Shown here: positions 54,362-63,655 of the stretch, in pieces | Numbering within the stretch: the first letter of the stretch is position 1 | How the letters are laid out: the number at the start of each line of letters is the position of its first letter | From: Leisingera aquimarina DSM 24565 | GTDB taxonomy: Bacteria > Pseudomonadota > Alphaproteobacteria > Rhodobacterales > Rhodobacteraceae | Reading direction: 5' to 3' | DNA length: 64,000 nt | Assembly (NCBI RefSeq): GCF_000473165.1 | Contig: NZ_KI421504.1 | Location: 620,596 to 684,595 of the forward strand | Program-made: the position numbers and the translations under genes | The notes under the pieces: model-generated | The model's input: the letters and a program-made list of their open reading frames with translations, nothing else | Told to the model about the DNA's origin: nothing | The model's database searches: none

Positions 54362-54733
54362 TCAGGCCGAGGCCGCCTCAGCCTCTTCCGGCGCGCTGAG
54401 CGAGATCACCGCAACAACGGCGGCCCCGTTCAGCCAATAGAAGGCGGCGTCCAGACCGGCAAAACCAAAGAGGAACGGTGCGGCCAGAAAGGTCAGGCCA
54501 ACAATCAGGTCGACGGTCAGATGCAGCCTGTACGGCAGCACCCGGATCAGGCCCAGGTGGTGGTCGGTCAGCACTGTGAGCACAAGAGCGGCGATACCGG
54601 TCGCCACAGACAGCCACAGCGCCAACGGGTTGCTGTCACCAAGGCCGAGCAGAAACGGCAGCCCCATCAGGGCGATTGCCACCGGATAGTCGAGATAGGC
54701 GTGGATGGTGCGGGTCACGAAACGAAGAGGCAT
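54362..54733 (-). CDS. Four-helix membrane protein (SPW-repeat-like)
   Basis: Protein of 123 residues with four hydrophobic helices in two repeats (YPVAIALMGLPFLLGL and HLTVDLIVGLTFLAAPFLFGF). The repeat looks like the SPW family, of unknown function. Convergent with the LysR gene, with only a 3-bp gap between stop codons. Confidence 0.6.
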   Translation of the reverse strand: MPLRFVTRTIHAYLDYPVAIALMGLPFLLGLGDSNPLALWLSVATGIAALVLTVLTDHHLGLIRVLPYRLHLTVDLIVGLTFLAAPFLFGFAGLDAAFYWLNGAAVVAVISLSAPEEAEAASA

Positions 54734-54800
54734 GGATCAGGTCCTTGTTACTGAGAGTGTCCTGGCCGCATCATTTGCGGCTCTGTCCCCAGATTGATCC

Positions 54801-54840
54801 GTTTATTCCGAACGGTGAATTTCAATTCATCCGAATAACC
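54801..54840. repeat. Imperfect palindrome
   Basis: Inverted repeat of about 40 bp (GTTTATTC...GG-TGAATT/AATTCATCCGAATAAC) with a 5-base bulge. It lies between the AraC regulator end and the SPW-like gene start. It may be an operator for the latter. Confidence 0.4.
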
Positions 54841-54876
54841 ATGCAGATCGTTCAGAATCTGGAAGGAATGCCCGGT

Positions 54877-55854
54877 TCAGGCCGCCACGTGCTGCTGCCG
54901 GTAGGCTGCGGGCGACATGCCGACTTGCTTGCGGAACACCCGTGAAAATGCCGCCTCGGACGCATAGCCGGCAATCTCGGCAGCGTCGGCCACGTTCAAT
55001 CCCTGTTCCGTCAGCCCCTGGCAGGCGATCTGCATCCGCCAACCGGTGAGGTACTGCATCGGTGTTACCTCCATCTTGGCGGCAAACTCCTGAGCGAATG
55101 CAGTGCGCGACATGCCAGCCTCGCGCGCCAGCCCTTCGACGCTCCACTCCTGCGCCGGGGACTGGTGAAAGGCGGTCAGCGCCCGGGAAATCCGCGGATC
55201 TGCAAATCCAGCCAAGGCCGAACCGCTGGGGCTCTGGTGCTCCAGATAGGCGCGGATCGCCTGGGCAAACAGCACCTCCGACAGTTTCAGCGCAATCAAA
55301 TCGCCGCCAATGCGGGCGCCGTGCACCTCTGAGCCGATCATCCGCAAGGTCGCCTCGATCCAGGCGCCGGCCTCCTCGCCGTAGTTCTCGATCACGATGT
55401 AGGGTGGCAGCCGGTCAATCAGCATATGCCCGGCACCGCGCCGCCCGGGCACACCCGCAAAAGAGAAATGGCCACAGATCAGCTGGGTATCGCGGCCTTC
55501 TTCTTCACCGCCATAAACCAGTACTCCGTCACCATCGTACCCGGCGTCCTCCAGCACCTGCTCCAGCGGCAAAGCCTCCAGCGGCTGCACCTCATTGCAC
55601 AAGAGCATATGGGCGGCACCATGCGGGATCAGTACCAGGTCTCCCTGCTTCAGCCGCAATGTCTCATCAGTTGTCGGGACATGCACCTTTAGCTCGCCGC
55701 GCTGCACGAAGTGGAATCGCGCGACATTTTCAAACTGCGGCACCTGGACTCCAAAGGGCGGCGTAAAAGAAGTGCAGAAATAGAGCGTCCCCTTGAGGGA
55801 CAGGCGGGTCAGGATATCACTAAGCAGATCAAGCATGGCAGTAGGATACGTCAT
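54877..55854 (-). CDS. AraC family transcriptional regulator with cupin domain
   Basis: Regulator of 325 residues. An N-terminal cupin_6-type sensor (residues about 10-170, with GDLVLIPHGAAHML) precedes a C-terminal double helix-turn-helix (EWSVEGLAREAGMSRTAFAQEF and NVADAAEIAGYASEAAFSRVFR). The start at 55854 follows GGAAAA; ATGs at 55890 or 55836 are possible. Divergent from the DUF4142 gene, whose upstream region has two direct repeats. Confidence 0.85.
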   Translation of the reverse strand: MTYPTAMLDLLSDILTRLSLKGTLYFCTSFTPPFGVQVPQFENVARFHFVQRGELKVHVPTTDETLRLKQGDLVLIPHGAAHMLLCNEVQPLEALPLEQVLEDAGYDGDGVLVYGGEEEGRDTQLICGHFSFAGVPGRRGAGHMLIDRLPPYIVIENYGEEAGAWIEATLRMIGSEVHGARIGGDLIALKLSEVLFAQAIRAYLEHQSPSGSALAGFADPRISRALTAFHQSPAQEWSVEGLAREAGMSRTAFAQEFAAKMEVTPMQYLTGWRMQIACQGLTEQGLNVADAAEIAGYASEAAFSRVFRKQVGMSPAAYRQQHVAA

Positions 55855-55903
55855 TTTTCCGGCCCGTCCACAGGGCTGAACGATCTGCAATACTCTTTGG
55901 TGT

Positions 55904-55941
55904 TTCGCGCATTCTAATGCGAGCGTTCTTCGCCATTCTTA
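55904..55941 (+). promoter_or_regulatory. Direct repeats between the AraC gene and the DUF4142 gene
   Basis: TTCGCGCATTCTAA (55904-55917) and TTCGCCATTCTTA (55929-55941), start to start 25 bp, a little over two helix turns. AraC proteins often bind such half-site pairs. Candidate binding site; inferred. Confidence 0.45.
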
Positions 55942-55978
55942 GCCCTACCGAAGAACCCAATTGTTGGAGAAACGCAAG

Positions 55979-56503
55979 ATGAAGACCCTTTTCCTGTCCG
56001 CTGCCATTGCCACCAGCCTGTTAGCGCAAACCGTTCAGGCAGGCGAAAAGATGAACGACCTGGAGATTGCGCACACTGCCTATACCGCCGGTCAGCTGGA
56101 CATCCGCTATGCCCATCTGGCGCTGGCTGTGTCCGAAAACACCGAGGTGCGCGCCTTTGCCGAGACCATGCTCCGCGACCATGCGGCGGTGAACACCGCT
56201 GCAGTTAATCTGATCACTAAACTGAACGTGACCCCGCAGGACAATGACCTCAGCCGGGCGCTGGTTCAGGGTGCCGCTGATAAACGGGCCGAACTGATGA
56301 GCCTGTCGGGCAAGGCCTTCGACTGCGTCTATGCACAGAATGAACTCGGTTATCACCAAGTGGTGAACAAGACCGTTGAGGAAAGCTTTATCCCCGCAGT
56401 CACGGTTGAGCCACTGAAAGAGCTGCTGAGCGAAGCACTGGTGACATTCAAGGTGCATGAAGGCCATGCTGAAATGATGGTTAAAGGCCTGCAATGCGCC
56501 TAA
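55979..56503 (+). CDS. DUF4142 domain-containing exported protein
   Basis: Protein of 174 residues with a signal peptide (1-21). The rest is a four-helix bundle of DUF4142 type, ferritin-like in shape (LEIAHTAYTAGQLDIRYAHLA, DHAAVNTAAVNLITKLNV, HEGHAEMMVKGL). It overlaps the next gene, a cupredoxin, by 10 bp. GGAG precedes the ATG. Confidence 0.8.
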   Translation: MKTLFLSAAIATSLLAQTVQAGEKMNDLEIAHTAYTAGQLDIRYAHLALAVSENTEVRAFAETMLRDHAAVNTAAVNLITKLNVTPQDNDLSRALVQGAADKRAELMSLSGKAFDCVYAQNELGYHQVVNKTVEESFIPAVTVEPLKELLSEALVTFKVHEGHAEMMVKGLQCA

Positions 56504-56823
56504 ACCGCAGGCAGCTCTGCCTGGGCGCGGGGGCGGTGGCAGTGGCCCCCGCCCTTCCCGCCACGGGCGCCCCTGCCGCACGGGTTGATATCCACGCCTT
56601 TGCTTTTGAACCCGCCCATGTAACCATCCGGGCAGGCGAAAGTATCGAATGGATCAACCACGATTTCGCCCCTCATACCGCTACCGGCGATGAGGTGAAC
56701 TGGGACACCGGCGAGCTTGAAAAGAACGACAGTGCTAGCCTTCGTTTCGACACGCCCGGGACTTACCCCTACTTCTGTGCCTACCATCCGCATATGCGCG
56801 GTATGGTCGAGGTGATCAGCTGA
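56494..56823 (+). CDS. Cupredoxin-domain blue copper protein
   Basis: Protein of 109 residues with a signal peptide (about 1-28) and one cupredoxin fold. Copper ligands are visible: His in HDFAPHTATG, then Cys, His and Met in YFCAYHPHMRGM. This is a type 1 copper site, so it is probably a periplasmic electron carrier. Coupled with the DUF4142 protein. The basic start (MRLNRRQLC) could be a Tat or lipoprotein-like signal. Confidence 0.85.
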   Translation: MRLNRRQLCLGAGAVAVAPALPATGAPAARVDIHAFAFEPAHVTIRAGESIEWINHDFAPHTATGDEVNWDTGELEKNDSASLRFDTPGTYPYFCAYHPHMRGMVEVIS

Positions 56824-56825
56824 CA

Positions 56826-56857
56826 AAAAACGGGCGTCCCTCCGAGGGGGACGCCCG
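56826..56857. terminator. Bidirectional terminator between the cupredoxin gene and ilvE
   Basis: Stem CGGGCGTCCC/GGGACGCCCG with a short loop. On the minus strand it is followed by TTTTTT, ending ilvE. On the plus strand only CCTTGC follows. Confidence 0.85.
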
Positions 56858-56882
56858 CCTTGCATTCAAAGCCCGGCTAAAG

Positions 56883-57749
56883 TCAGCTGCGCACCAGCTT
56901 CTCGTAGTCCTCGGCGATTTCGCGGGTCAGCGCGCCGACCTCGAACTTGTAGGGGCCGATCTCGCCCACCGGGGTCACCTCAGCGGCGGTGCCGGTCAGC
57001 CAGCACTGCTCGAACCCTTCCATCTCTTCCGGCTTGATGCGGCGCTCTTGCACGGTGATGCCCTTGTCTTTCAGCATCTGGATCACGGTCTGGCGGGTGA
57101 TGCCATTGAGGAAGCAATCCGCGAGCGGGGTGTGTACTTCGCCATCTTTCACGAAAAAGATGTTGGCACCGGTCGCCTCAGCCACATAGCCGCGCCAGTC
57201 CATGAACAGTGCGTCCGAGCAGCCCTGCGCGGTCGCCTTATGCTTGGAGATGGTGCAGATCATGTAGAGGCCGGCCGCCTTGGCGTGGACCGGAATGGTT
57301 TCCGGGCTCGGGCGTTTCCATTCGGCAATGGCCAGTTTGGCCCCCTGCATCTTGGCGTCGCCGTAATAGGCGCCCCAGCCCCAGACCGCGATCGCCATGC
57401 GCACCGGGTTGGCGGCAGAGGCCACGCCCATATCATCGCCCGAACCGCGCCAGACCAGCGCTCGCACATAGGCGTCCTGCAGGCCGGAAGCCTTTAGCGC
57501 TTCATCCTTGGCCGCCTCGATCTGATCAACGGTATAGGGCATCGGCATATCCAGCGCCTCGGCACTGGCGATCAGGCGCTCGGAATGCTCGCGGCTCTTG
57601 AAGATCTTGCCGTTATAGGCGCGCTCACCCTCAAACACCGAGGAGGCATAATGCATCGCATGGGTCAGGATATGCACCTTGGCATCCCGCCAATCGACCA
57701 GCCCTCCATCCATCCAGATCACACCGTCGCGGTCGTCATAACCTGCCAT
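56883..57749 (-). CDS. ilvE: Branched-chain amino acid aminotransferase
   Basis: Fold-type IV PLP enzyme of 288 residues that makes and breaks down Leu, Ile and Val. The PLP lysine is Lys157 in HAKAAGLYM, and the family signature continues as DWRGYVAEATGANIFFVKDG. GGAGG before the ATG at 57749 fixes the start. Divergent from petP. Confidence 0.93.
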   Translation of the reverse strand: MAGYDDRDGVIWMDGGLVDWRDAKVHILTHAMHYASSVFEGERAYNGKIFKSREHSERLIASAEALDMPMPYTVDQIEAAKDEALKASGLQDAYVRALVWRGSGDDMGVASAANPVRMAIAVWGWGAYYGDAKMQGAKLAIAEWKRPSPETIPVHAKAAGLYMICTISKHKATAQGCSDALFMDWRGYVAEATGANIFFVKDGEVHTPLADCFLNGITRQTVIQMLKDKGITVQERRIKPEEMEGFEQCWLTGTAAEVTPVGEIGPYKFEVGALTREIAEDYEKLVRS

Positions 57750-57910
57750 GCCGCACCCTCCTAAACTCTGCGGGATTTCCATTTATTGCGCACATTACGA
57801 CCGGAGCGGACATAATCTTGCGTCAAAGCTGAGATTCGATACATCTTCACCCTTGGAATGTCAACAACACTGACATAAACTGCACGGTAATACAGACAAG
57901 GGGGCACCGA

Positions 57911-58414
57911 ATGCCTGAAGGCCGGACAGGGCAGGGATACGGCGGCGAAAGCCTGCTGTTTCTGACGGATGAGCAGCTGCGCCAAGGGATTGAGGCAATG
58001 TTTTTTGCCTACCGCGGCTTTACGGCCGATCCCGACCGGATCCTGGCAGAATTGTCCTATGGCCGGGCGCATCACAGGGCGATCCACTTTATCAACCGCT
58101 CACCCGGAACGACGGTGAACAACCTTCTCAGTATTCTGGGCGTGACCAAACAGTCGCTGAACCGGGTGCTGCGCACATTGATCGGCGACGGTTTGGTGAT
58201 CAGCAAGGTGGGTGAGCTGGATAAGCGCGAGCGGCATCTGTACCTGACCGATCAGGGCGCGGCGCTGGAAGCCACGCTGTCAGACGCACAGCGCGCCCGG
58301 ATGCGCGCCGCCTACAAAGATGCCGGCCCCGAGGCGGTGCAAGGCTTCAAGAAGGTGCTTGAGGCAATGATGGATGCGGATATGCGCCGTGCCTATGCCA
58401 AGCTTCGGGATTGA
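57911..58414 (+). CDS. petP: MarR family regulator PetP
   Basis: MarR regulator of 167 residues. The winged helix (TVNNLLSILGVTKQSLNRVLRTLIGDGLV) and wing (VGELDKRERHLYLTD) are clear. Its pairing with an overlapping OmpR-type regulator matches petP-petR of Rhodobacter capsulatus, needed for cytochrome bc1. The stop codon is 5 bp from the petR ATG. Confidence 0.8.
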   Translation: MPEGRTGQGYGGESLLFLTDEQLRQGIEAMFFAYRGFTADPDRILAELSYGRAHHRAIHFINRSPGTTVNNLLSILGVTKQSLNRVLRTLIGDGLVISKVGELDKRERHLYLTDQGAALEATLSDAQRARMRAAYKDAGPEAVQGFKKVLEAMMDADMRRAYAKLRD

Positions 58415-58419
58415 GCCAC

Positions 58420-59121
58420 ATGAGCATGAATGACGCCCATCTGCTGATCGTCGATGACGACGAACGCATCCGCGGGCTTTTGAAGAAATTCCTGATGCGC
58501 TCGGGTTTTCTAGTCACTGCTGCGCGCGATGCCGCCCATGCCCGGCGGGTGCTGGCGGGCTTGGATTTCGACCTGATTATCATGGATGTGATGATGCCGG
58601 GCGAGGACGGTATCTCGCTGACCACCGCCTTACGCGACACCATGGCCACCCCGATCCTGCTGCTGACGGCCAAAGGTGAGACCGAGGACCGGATTGCCGG
58701 ACTGGAAGCAGGGGCAGACGATTACCTGCCGAAACCGTTTGAGCCCAAGGAGTTGCTGCTGCGCGTCAATGCGATCCTGCGGCGGATGCCGGACACCGTC
58801 GCACAGGAAAGCGCCCCCAAAGTGCTGCATCTGGGTGCCATCCGGTACGACATTGAACGCGGCGAGATGTGGCAGGGCGACGATCTGATCCGCCTCACCG
58901 GCACCGAAAGCCAGCTGATGAAAATCTTCTCGGCCCAGCCCGGCGAGCCGGTCTCCCGCACCAAGCTGGTCGAGGATCTGGGCCGCGACCGCGGCCAGGC
59001 GCAGGAACGCGCGGTGGACGTGCAGATCACCCGTCTGCGCCGCAAGATCGAGCCGAACCCGAAACAGCCGCAATACCTGCAGACGGTACGCGGCGCGGGC
59101 TATATGCTGGCACCCGACTAA
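58420..59121 (+). CDS. petR: OmpR-type response regulator PetR
   Basis: Response regulator of 233 residues. Receiver domain: acidic pocket DDD at 12-14, phosphorylated Asp56 in IIMDVMMPG, and Lys in LPKPFEP. A winged-helix DNA-binding domain follows (residues about 135-230, ending QTVRGAGYML). No histidine kinase is nearby. Downstream of the MarR partner, as in Rhodobacter. A TTG at 58411 or ATG at 58426 are other possible starts. Confidence 0.85.
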   Translation: MSMNDAHLLIVDDDERIRGLLKKFLMRSGFLVTAARDAAHARRVLAGLDFDLIIMDVMMPGEDGISLTTALRDTMATPILLLTAKGETEDRIAGLEAGADDYLPKPFEPKELLLRVNAILRRMPDTVAQESAPKVLHLGAIRYDIERGEMWQGDDLIRLTGTESQLMKIFSAQPGEPVSRTKLVEDLGRDRGQAQERAVDVQITRLRRKIEPNPKQPQYLQTVRGAGYMLAPD

Positions 59122-59149
59122 AGCGTACCGCGCCTCTTCCTCTTGCCAG

Positions 59150-59190
59150 AAATATCCCGGGGTCCGGGGCAGAGCCCCGGGATTCCCCTT
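59150..59190 (+). repeat. AAATAYYCCGGGG intergenic repeat, copy 3
   Basis: AAATATCCCGGGGTCCGGGG followed by CAGAGCCCCGGG, forming a hairpin. Between petR and the deacetylase gene; similar to the copies at 39286 and 47476. Confidence 0.5.
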
Positions 59191-59251
59191 GCCGCGCAGC
59201 ACCGCTGCCCCCTAGGGTCGCGCCAAACCCGGCCGCAGGAGGACACGCGCC

Positions 59252-60178
59252 ATGACAACCGCCCTGATCACCCACGCGGATTGCCTGAACCACGTGACAC
59301 CGGACGGGCATCCGGAACAGGTGGCGCGGCTGGAACATATCCTGCAGGCGCTGGAACCGCTTGACCTGAAACGCGTCACAGCACCGATGGCCGCCGAAGA
59401 CGATATTCTGCGTATCCACCCTGCCGGATACCTGTCGAACCTTCGCAAAGCCTCGCCTGCTGAAGGCTGGGCACAGATTGACGGCGACACATTCATGTCT
59501 CCTGGCTCACTGGATGCCGCCTTCCGCGCGGCTGGTGCCGTGGTGCGCGGCGTGGATATGGTGCTGGGCGGCGAGGTGCAGAACGCCTTTGCCGCGGTGC
59601 GCCCGCCAGGACATCATGCCGAAACCGATACCGCGATGGGATTCTGCCTGTTCGGCAATGCAGCACTGGCGGCCAAACATGCGCTGGATCATCACGGCCT
59701 CAGCCGCGTTGCGGTGGTGGATTTCGACGTGCATCACGGCAATGGCACCCAGGATCTGCTGTGGGACGAGGCGCGCGCGCTGGTGATCACCAGCCAGCAG
59801 ATGCCGCTCTGGCCCGGCTCCGGCCGCCCGGATGAAGACGGCGCCCATGGCAATATCCTCAACATGCCACTGGCACCGGGTTCGGGCCGGGCGGAAATGC
59901 AGGCAGCCTATGAAACCCAGGCCTTCCCCCGCCTGCGCGCCTTCAAACCGGAGCTGATCATCATCTCGGCCGGCTTTGACGCCCATCAGGACGACCCGCT
60001 GGCCAGCCTGAACTGGGCAACCGCGGATTTCGCCTGGATCACCGCCGAACTCTGCAACCTCGCAAGCGAACTCTGCGGCGCCCGTATCGTCTCGACTTTG
60101 GAGGGCGGATATGATCTGAACGCGCTGGCCGCGGCAACGCGCGCACATGTGGAAGAATTGATAAAGGCACCGGCATGA
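59252..60178 (+). CDS. Histone deacetylase family protein (acetylpolyamine amidohydrolase-like)
   Basis: Zinc hydrolase of 308 residues in the class II deacetylase-like family. The active-site motifs RPPGHHAE and DFDVHHGNGTQ (metal-binding Asp and His) and the second Asp in ISAGFDAHQDDPL are present. Likely acts on acetylated polyamines or small amides. It overlaps xseB by 4 bp (ATGA). Confidence 0.88.
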   Translation: MTTALITHADCLNHVTPDGHPEQVARLEHILQALEPLDLKRVTAPMAAEDDILRIHPAGYLSNLRKASPAEGWAQIDGDTFMSPGSLDAAFRAAGAVVRGVDMVLGGEVQNAFAAVRPPGHHAETDTAMGFCLFGNAALAAKHALDHHGLSRVAVVDFDVHHGNGTQDLLWDEARALVITSQQMPLWPGSGRPDEDGAHGNILNMPLAPGSGRAEMQAAYETQAFPRLRAFKPELIIISAGFDAHQDDPLASLNWATADFAWITAELCNLASELCGARIVSTLEGGYDLNALAAATRAHVEELIKAPA

Positions 60179-60417
60179 CTGAGACCCCCGTAGACCAGAT
60201 GAGCTTTGAACAGGCGATGCGTGAGCTGGAAGGCGTGGTGGACCAGCTGGAGCGCGGCGACGTGGCGCTGGATGCCTCAATCGCGCTGTATGAACGCGGC
60301 GCGACGCTGAAAAAACGCTGCGAGGATGAACTGAAGCGCGCCGAGGAAAAGGTCGCCGCCATCACACTTGACGCAAACGGCACCCCTAAGGGCACCCAGC
60401 CGCTGGACGCCGGCTGA
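60175..60417 (+). CDS. xseB: Exodeoxyribonuclease VII small subunit
   Basis: XseB, 80 residues, small helical subunit of exonuclease VII. The pattern SFEQAMRELEGVVDQLERGDVALDASIALYERG is typical. The large subunit xseA is elsewhere. Overlaps the deacetylase gene and is 3 bp from ispA. Confidence 0.93.
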   Translation: MTETPVDQMSFEQAMRELEGVVDQLERGDVALDASIALYERGATLKKRCEDELKRAEEKVAAITLDANGTPKGTQPLDAG

Positions 60418-60420
60418 GCC

Positions 60421-61305
60421 ATGACCGCCGCTGCAGACGCAAGAACGCGCCCCTTTACGGCAGTGCTGAAAGACGCACAGTCCCGCATCACCGCGCATAT
60501 GGAGATGCGGCTGGCAGGCAGTGATGAGCTGCACACCGCCATGCGCTACGCCATCACCGGCGGCAAGATGCTGCGCGGTTTTCTGGTGCTGGAAAGCGCC
60601 CGCCTGCACGGGGTCCCGGCGGAGGCCGCCATCGAGGCCGCACTGGCCATCGAATGCATCCACGCCTACTCCTTGGTGCATGACGACCTGCCCTGCATGG
60701 ACGACGACGATCTGCGCCGCGGCCAGCCCACCGTGCACAGGAAATGGGACGAAGCAATGGCGGTGCTGGCGGGCGACAGCTTGCAGGCCTTCGCCTTTGA
60801 ACTGCTGGCAGATCCCAAGATTGGCCCGCATGCGCTGACCCTGATCCGCGGTCTGGCGCAGTCCTCCGGCAAGGACGGCATGGTCTCGGGTCAGATGCTG
60901 GATATCGCCGCGGAAACCACCGCTGATCCGCTGACGCTTGAACAGATCACCCGCCTGCAAAGCCGCAAGACCGGCTGTCTGATCGAATGGTCCGCCACCG
61001 CCGGCGCGGTGCTGGCTGGTGCCGACCCGGCTCCGCTACGGCAATACGCATCCGCCCTTGGCCTTGCATTTCAGATCGCCGACGACATCTTGGACGTGGA
61101 AGGTGATGTTGCCAAGGTGGGCAAGGCCGTGCGCAAGGACGCTGACGCCGGCAAAGCGACCTTTGTCTCGCTTCTGGGGCTGGCAGAGGCCAAAACCCGT
61201 GCCGGCGTCCTGTGTGAAGAGGCCTGCGATGCGCTTTCACCCTACGGTGAAGACGCGGCAACCTTGAAGGACGCCGCGCGTTTCGTTATTGCGCGCGACA
61301 GCTAA
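60421..61305 (+). CDS. ispA: Farnesyl/geranyl diphosphate synthase
   Basis: Prenyl diphosphate synthase of 294 residues. First Asp-rich motif DDLPCMDDDD (about 89-98) and second DDILD (about 221-225) bind Mg-diphosphate. The aromatic/short spacer before the first motif suggests C15 product. Followed directly by dxs, so two isoprenoid genes are together. Confidence 0.93.
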   Translation: MTAAADARTRPFTAVLKDAQSRITAHMEMRLAGSDELHTAMRYAITGGKMLRGFLVLESARLHGVPAEAAIEAALAIECIHAYSLVHDDLPCMDDDDLRRGQPTVHRKWDEAMAVLAGDSLQAFAFELLADPKIGPHALTLIRGLAQSSGKDGMVSGQMLDIAAETTADPLTLEQITRLQSRKTGCLIEWSATAGAVLAGADPAPLRQYASALGLAFQIADDILDVEGDVAKVGKAVRKDADAGKATFVSLLGLAEAKTRAGVLCEEACDALSPYGEDAATLKDAARFVIARDS

Positions 61306-61359
61306 CCCCGCACGCCACGCCCCGTGCCTTCCCGGCCAGGCGCAGCCCAAGGAGACACC

Positions 61360-63288
61360 ATGTCCGACCGGCCCAATACCCCGCTTCTGGACCAGATCAC
61401 GCGCCCGGCGGATCTGAAGGGGCTGACGGATACCCAACTGGTGCAGGTGGCGCAGGAGCTGCGGCAGGAAACCATCGCCGCGGTCTCCGTCACCGGAGGC
61501 CATCTTGGTGCGGGGCTTGGCGTGGTGGAGCTGACCACCGCGCTGCACGCGGTATTCGACACCCCGCGGGACAAGGTGATCTGGGACGTCTCCCACCAGT
61601 GTTATCCGCACAAGATCCTGACCGGGCGCCGCGACCGTATCCGCACCCTGAGGATGAAGGACGGCCTCAGCGGCTTCACCAAACGCTCCGAGTCGCCTTA
61701 TGACCCGTTCGGCGCCGCCCACAGCTCCACCTCGATCAGCGCCGCGCTTGGCTTTGCCGTGGCCCGCGACCTCGGCGGTGTGATCCCCGAAGGCAACGGC
61801 GATGCCATCGCGGTGATCGGCGACGGATCAATGTCGGCCGGCATGGCGTTTGAGGCGATGAACAACGCAGGCCACCTGGGCAAGCGGCTGTTCGTGATCC
61901 TGAACGACAATGAAATGTCGATCGCCCCGCCGGTGGGCGCACTGTCCTCCTACCTCTCGCGCCTCTACGCCGGGGAACCTTTCCAGGAGCTGAAAGCCGC
62001 GGCCAAAGGCGCCGTCTCCCTACTGCCTGAACCCTTCCGCGAAGGCGCCAAACGCGCCAAGGACATGCTCAAGGGCATGGCGGTGGGCGGCACCCTGTTC
62101 GAAGCACTCGGCTTCTCCTATCTCGGCCCCATCGACGGCCACGACATGGACCAGCTGCTGCCGGTCCTGCGCACGGTCAAGGCGCGCGCCACCGGCCCAA
62201 TCCTGATCCATGTGCTGACCAAGAAGGGCAAGGGCTACGGCCCCGCCGAGCGCGCCCGCGACAAGGGCCACGCCACCGCCAAGTTCGACATGGTGACCGG
62301 CGAGCAGAAGAAGGCGCCCTCCAACGCGCCCTCCTATACCTCGGTTTTCGGCAATGAGCTGGTGAAGCTCGCCGCCAAGGACGACAAGATCTGCGCCGTT
62401 ACCGCGGCGATGCCAGACGGCACCGGCCTCAACCTGATGGCCGAACGCTACCCCTCGCGCTGCTTCGACGTCGGCATTGCCGAGCAGCACGGCGTGACCT
62501 TTGCGGCCGCGCTGGCAGCGGGCGGCATGAAACCCTTCTGCGCGATGTATTCCACCTTCCTGCAGCGCGGCTATGACCAGGTGGTGCATGACGTGGCCAT
62601 CCAGCGGCTGCCGGTGCGCTTTGCCATCGATCGCGCAGGCCTGGTCGGCGCCGATGGTGCCACCCATGCCGGCAGTTTCGACATTGGCTATATGGCCAAC
62701 CTGCCCGGCATAGTGGTCATGGCCGCCGCGGATGAGGCTGAACTGGTCCATATGGTCGCCACCGCCGCCGCTCATGACGATGGCCCCATCGCCTTCCGCT
62801 ACCCGCGCGGCGAAGGTGAGGGCGTCGAGATGCCGGAAACCCCGGAAGTGCTGGAAATCGGCAAGGGCCGGATGATCCAGGACGGCAAACGCGTGGCGCT
62901 GCTGTCCTTCGGCACCCGCCTGGGCGAGGTAAAAAAGGCCGCCGAGGCGCTTGCTGCCAAGGGCATCACGCCCACCATCGCCGACGCCCGCTTTGCCAAA
63001 CCGCTGGACCGGGACCTGATCCTGCAGCTGGCCGCGGACCACGAGGCGCTGATCACCATCGAAGAAGGCGCAGTGGGCGGTTTCGGCTCCCACGTCGCGC
63101 AGCTGCTTGCAGAAGCAGGCGTTTTCGACAGCGGCCTCAAGTTCCGCTCAATGGTGCTGCCCGATACTTTCATCGACCAGGCCAGCCCGGTGGACATGTA
63201 TGAGGTCGCGGCGATGAACGCGCCGCAGATCGAAGCCAAGGTGCTGGAAGTGCTGGGCGTCGCAACGATAGGCGAGAAGCGGGCTTAA
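61360..63288 (+). CDS. dxs: 1-deoxy-D-xylulose-5-phosphate synthase
   Basis: DXS, 642 residues, first enzyme of the MEP isoprenoid pathway, joining pyruvate and glyceraldehyde 3-phosphate with ThDP. The ThDP motif [18 protein letters not shown] starts near residue 149, and the C-terminal transketolase-like domain is complete. AAGGAG precedes the ATG at 61360. Last gene of the ispA-dxs unit. Confidence 0.96.
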   Translation: MSDRPNTPLLDQITRPADLKGLTDTQLVQVAQELRQETIAAVSVTGGHLGAGLGVVELTTALHAVFDTPRDKVIWDVSHQCYPHKILTGRRDRIRTLRMKDGLSGFTKRSESPYDPFGAAHSSTSISAALGFAVARDLGGVIPEGNGDAIAVIGDGSMSAGMAFEAMNNAGHLGKRLFVILNDNEMSIAPPVGALSSYLSRLYAGEPFQELKAAAKGAVSLLPEPFREGAKRAKDMLKGMAVGGTLFEALGFSYLGPIDGHDMDQLLPVLRTVKARATGPILIHVLTKKGKGYGPAERARDKGHATAKFDMVTGEQKKAPSNAPSYTSVFGNELVKLAAKDDKICAVTAAMPDGTGLNLMAERYPSRCFDVGIAEQHGVTFAAALAAGGMKPFCAMYSTFLQRGYDQVVHDVAIQRLPVRFAIDRAGLVGADGATHAGSFDIGYMANLPGIVVMAAADEAELVHMVATAAAHDDGPIAFRYPRGEGEGVEMPETPEVLEIGKGRMIQDGKRVALLSFGTRLGEVKKAAEALAAKGITPTIADARFAKPLDRDLILQLAADHEALITIEEGAVGGFGSHVAQLLAEAGVFDSGLKFRSMVLPDTFIDQASPVDMYEVAAMNAPQIEAKVLEVLGVATIGEKRA

Positions 63289-63331
63289 TCGCGGAACAAC
63301 AGGCCCGCGCCTGCCAGTTGTGTGCTGCGTG

Positions 63332-63652
63332 TTAAGGAAAACCAGTCACCTCACAGGCATATCTGTAAGCTCCAGATAGCTTTCTTTCATTCAGCTTGCG
63401 CACCAGTGCAGCGACCTCGTCGTCCCCGAGCAGGTGAACAGGCAGCTTGTAAGGGCAGACCACGGCAACGTTCAATAACATGGCCCGTTTGGCAAAAACC
63501 GCGGGGCCAAACACGATGTCCGCTTTGGCTGAAAACGATTGCTTTTCCCAAATCTGATCCAGAACCCCAGGAAACTGCTTACTAATCCGCGCATAAAGCC
63601 GCCCAAGCGTCCGGAAATTCGACAGAACAAAGACCAAATGCAGCCAGCCCAT
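63332..63652 (-). CDS. Conserved-looking hypothetical protein
   Basis: Protein of 106 residues, basic, without signal peptide. No recognised domain. It lies 3 bp from the end of the SDR/epimerase gene and is in the same direction, so the two may be co-transcribed. Convergent with dxs. Confidence 0.55.
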   Translation of the reverse strand: MGWLHLVFVLSNFRTLGRLYARISKQFPGVLDQIWEKQSFSAKADIVFGPAVFAKRAMLLNVAVVCPYKLPVHLLGDDEVAALVRKLNERKLSGAYRYACEVTGFP

Positions 63653-63655
63653 GCC

